Assembly: GCA_049999765.1 (NCBI GenBank)
Contig: JBNGIQ010009459.1
Span: forward strand, 303,495 to 345,042
Length of the DNA stretch: 41,548 bases
Direction of reading: 5' to 3'
From: Phaeoceros laevis
Taxonomy: Eukaryota > Anthocerotophyta > Anthocerotopsida > Notothyladales
Position 1 is the first letter of the stretch. Every line of letters starts with the position of its first letter. A program made the position numbers and the translations under genes. The notes under the pieces are model-generated. The model worked only from the letters and a program-made list of their open reading frames with translations, was not told the origin of the DNA and searched no databases. Shown piece by piece: positions 40,161 to 41,548 of the stretch.

Positions 40161-40720
40161 GCTTCTTGGGAAACTTGTGGATCGATTCATTACAGTCTTG
40201 TCCACCTGGGATGTGGCGAGGCACGGCTTTGTACACCGTCGCACCTTGGCGCTCGGTCACGTCCAGGTCCTCGGGCCGAGCCACATCCAGCGGGTAGGTA
40301 TGCAGCTGCGTGGCGAGTCAGCATGGCAAGCGCCAGCGTGGCACCCGGACACATGCGCTTGCCAGCTCCGAACGGCAGCAGCTGGACGCGCAGGTCCGCC
40401 ACGTCACCACCTCCTCCTACGTGGCCACCGTCGAGGTGGAATCGGCCAGGCTGGAATCGGTGGGGATGTGGCCAGAAGGCGGGGTCCCGGCCCAGGGCCC
40501 ACCCGTTCACGAAGAGAGAGGTGCCAGGCGGGATGTGCTAGCCTTCCACGGTAGCATTCTCCATGGAGTAATGCGGAATCATGAGAGGCCTGGCGGGTGC
40601 AGCCGCAGCGTCGCCTTGACCACTGCCGCAGGTTAGCCACGTCGGCCTCCGCCACGGCGGCCTCCGCCACGGCCCTCCTGGCGCCCACCACCCGGTTCAG
40701 CTGTACGGCGTGCGCCATGC
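40160..40720 (-). pseudogene. Cytochrome P450 (CYP71-clan, A-type) C-terminal remnant with frameshifts
   Basis: On the minus strand: AVVKATLRLHPPG (K-helix to PERF-side region) near 40610-40640, then MIPHYSMENATVEG in another frame (a TAG separates it from HIPPGTSLFVNGWALGRDPA), FQPGRFHLDG, and the heme ligand loop LLPFGAGKRMCPGATLALAM near 40340-40375. The end ARPEDLDVTERQGATVYKAV resumes in a shifted frame near 40270. At least two shifts and one stop interrupt it, so it is not translatable as a P450 as written. Only the last third is visible upstream toward 40,720. Errors in assembly could mimic this, but several lesions make a relic more likely. Confidence 0.75.
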
Positions 40721-41548
40721 CGCAGCAGCTCCGCCAGGAGACCATGGTGTGACGGGACAGCCGTGCCAGATATCTGGTCCTACATACATGTACGTGTGTG
40801 TGGCTAGTGTGAGTAAAAGCCAGGCCAACGTGTTGGATCCGTCCATGCATGCCATTGGTGATTGAATGAAGTTGTCCTGATGACCTGGTCGCCGATGACG
40901 ACGGCTTCCCCGTCCGACTGGGAGGACGTTGAGACACTGAGCAGGACGTCCAGAAAATCCCGAGGTGGTGCTCCCGGTGCTCCTAGATGACCCTAGAGTA
41001 GAATGGCTGCCTCTAAAAAACACCTAGCCAGGTGCGGGGCCCGCCGCGCGCCATGGCATGTCGCCATGGCTCTCCCTCCTGCATACCATCTCTCCTCGTA
41101 CCTCTCCTCCTTTCTCTCAGTACTCTAGCGACCGGCTACTCACGCCACCGGCTCCCTACGGGATTTGATTTTAGTTCCCGTCACGGTGAACTAGACGGAA
41201 TGGATGCTTCAAGGTTTGAAAGCTTCGGGCTATGGCGCTCCGCCATAGCCCTCTTGCAGATTTTGGATGCACCGCCGCGCCACGTCTAGGCCCAGCAGAG
41301 CCTCGCCCCACCGCGCCCAGCAGCGCCGCAGAGCACAGCGCCCTGGCCCAGCAGAGCCCAAGCCCAGCAGAGCCTTGCCGCGCCGCGCCCAGCTGGACCA
41401 GCAGGACCAGGAGAGCCTGGCGGCGCCGCACCCAGGGAAGGCATGACGGGACGGGATGCAGGGAGGCAGGGCGGGGTTGCGGTAGCTGGCCAGGCAGGCT
41501 GGCCTAGGCATGGCGGGACGGGGCTGCGGGTAGCTGGCAGGCTCGGAG
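40721..41548. other. GC-rich terminal region with palindrome and short repeats, no gene seen
   Basis: The last 800 bp are GC-rich. A perfect 10-bp inverted repeat (ggctatggcg / cgccatagcc, 3-nt loop) lies at 41228-41250. From about 41290 to 41420 gcccagcagagcc-type units repeat about six times. From 41430 to the end, ggcaggctggc and gcgggacgggg units recur. No domain-bearing frame found. Confidence 0.5.

Noticed and set aside
41228-41250. GC-rich 10-bp inverted repeat as a transcription terminator
   Set aside because: Hairpin terminators of this sort are bacterial; there is no gene upstream and no T run, so it is left as a simple palindrome.
1-41548. CRISPR array, bacterial operon or phage genes
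   Set aside because: No regularly spaced direct repeats with unique spacers; genes have spliceosomal introns and organelle targeting signals, so this is plant nuclear DNA.

Overview
This is nuclear DNA from a land plant with a compact gene layout. Genes carry canonical GT-AG introns of about 60-170 bp in most cases, and many products have plastid or mitochondrial targeting sequences. Two genes encode pentatricopeptide-repeat (PPR) proteins whose C-terminal DYW cytidine-deaminase-like domains end in GRP and in DRH instead of DYW. From memory of the literature, such variants (the DYW:KP or 'GRP/DRH' classes) belong to plants with reverse U-to-C organelle RNA editing: hornworts, some lycophytes and ferns. 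The short introns, compact spacing and a TRI5-like (fungal-type) terpene synthase fit a hornwort best, but I cannot prove the taxon from this window.

Layout, left to right. At 1-742 is the 3' end of a GRP-type PPR-DYW gene. At 1297-1639 are the first two exons of a GT14-like glycosyltransferase, apparently truncated. At 2638-3759 is an intronless TRI5-like terpene synthase, preceded by a perfect 36-bp palindrome. At 4277-5760 is an eight-exon thylakoid-lumen FKBP (FKBP16-1-like). At 5.8-9.8 kb lies an AT-rich, repeat-bearing stretch with decayed PPR remnants. At 9.8-15.1 kb is a divergent pair: an interrupted TPR-CHAT protease gene on the minus strand and, on the plus strand, an intact protein with an RPW8/HeLo-like helical N-terminus and a DUF4384-like C-terminus. 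At 15.2-17.0 kb are two MITE-like inverted-repeat elements flanking a collapsed duplicate of the FKBP gene. At 17.1-19.5 kb is a PPR-DYW gene ending in DRH. Then come a plastid GNAT acetyltransferase (19.7-20.5 kb), CLPR1 on the minus strand (21.0-23.5 kb), an IST1-like ESCRT-III regulator with a 100-N gap (24.0-27.2 kb), an intronless MSH1 with MutS and GIY-YIG domains (28.0-31.8 kb), a group-F zinc-sensor bZIP on the minus strand (32.5-33.4 kb), Ran GTPase on the minus strand (33.9-35.9 kb), a very long PPR E-class protein (36.3-40.0 kb), and a frameshifted P450 remnant on the minus strand (about 40.2-40.7 kb).

The genes are not an operon and mostly act separately. A large share does serve organelles: RNA editing (PPRs), organelle genome stability (MSH1), the stromal Clp protease (CLPR1), lumenal folding (FKBP) and plastid acetylation (GNAT). 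The candidate for an undescribed system is the divergent TPR-CHAT / helical-bundle pair, a possible protease plus cell-death-type partner, in which the protease copy is currently broken by one in-frame stop and one frameshift.
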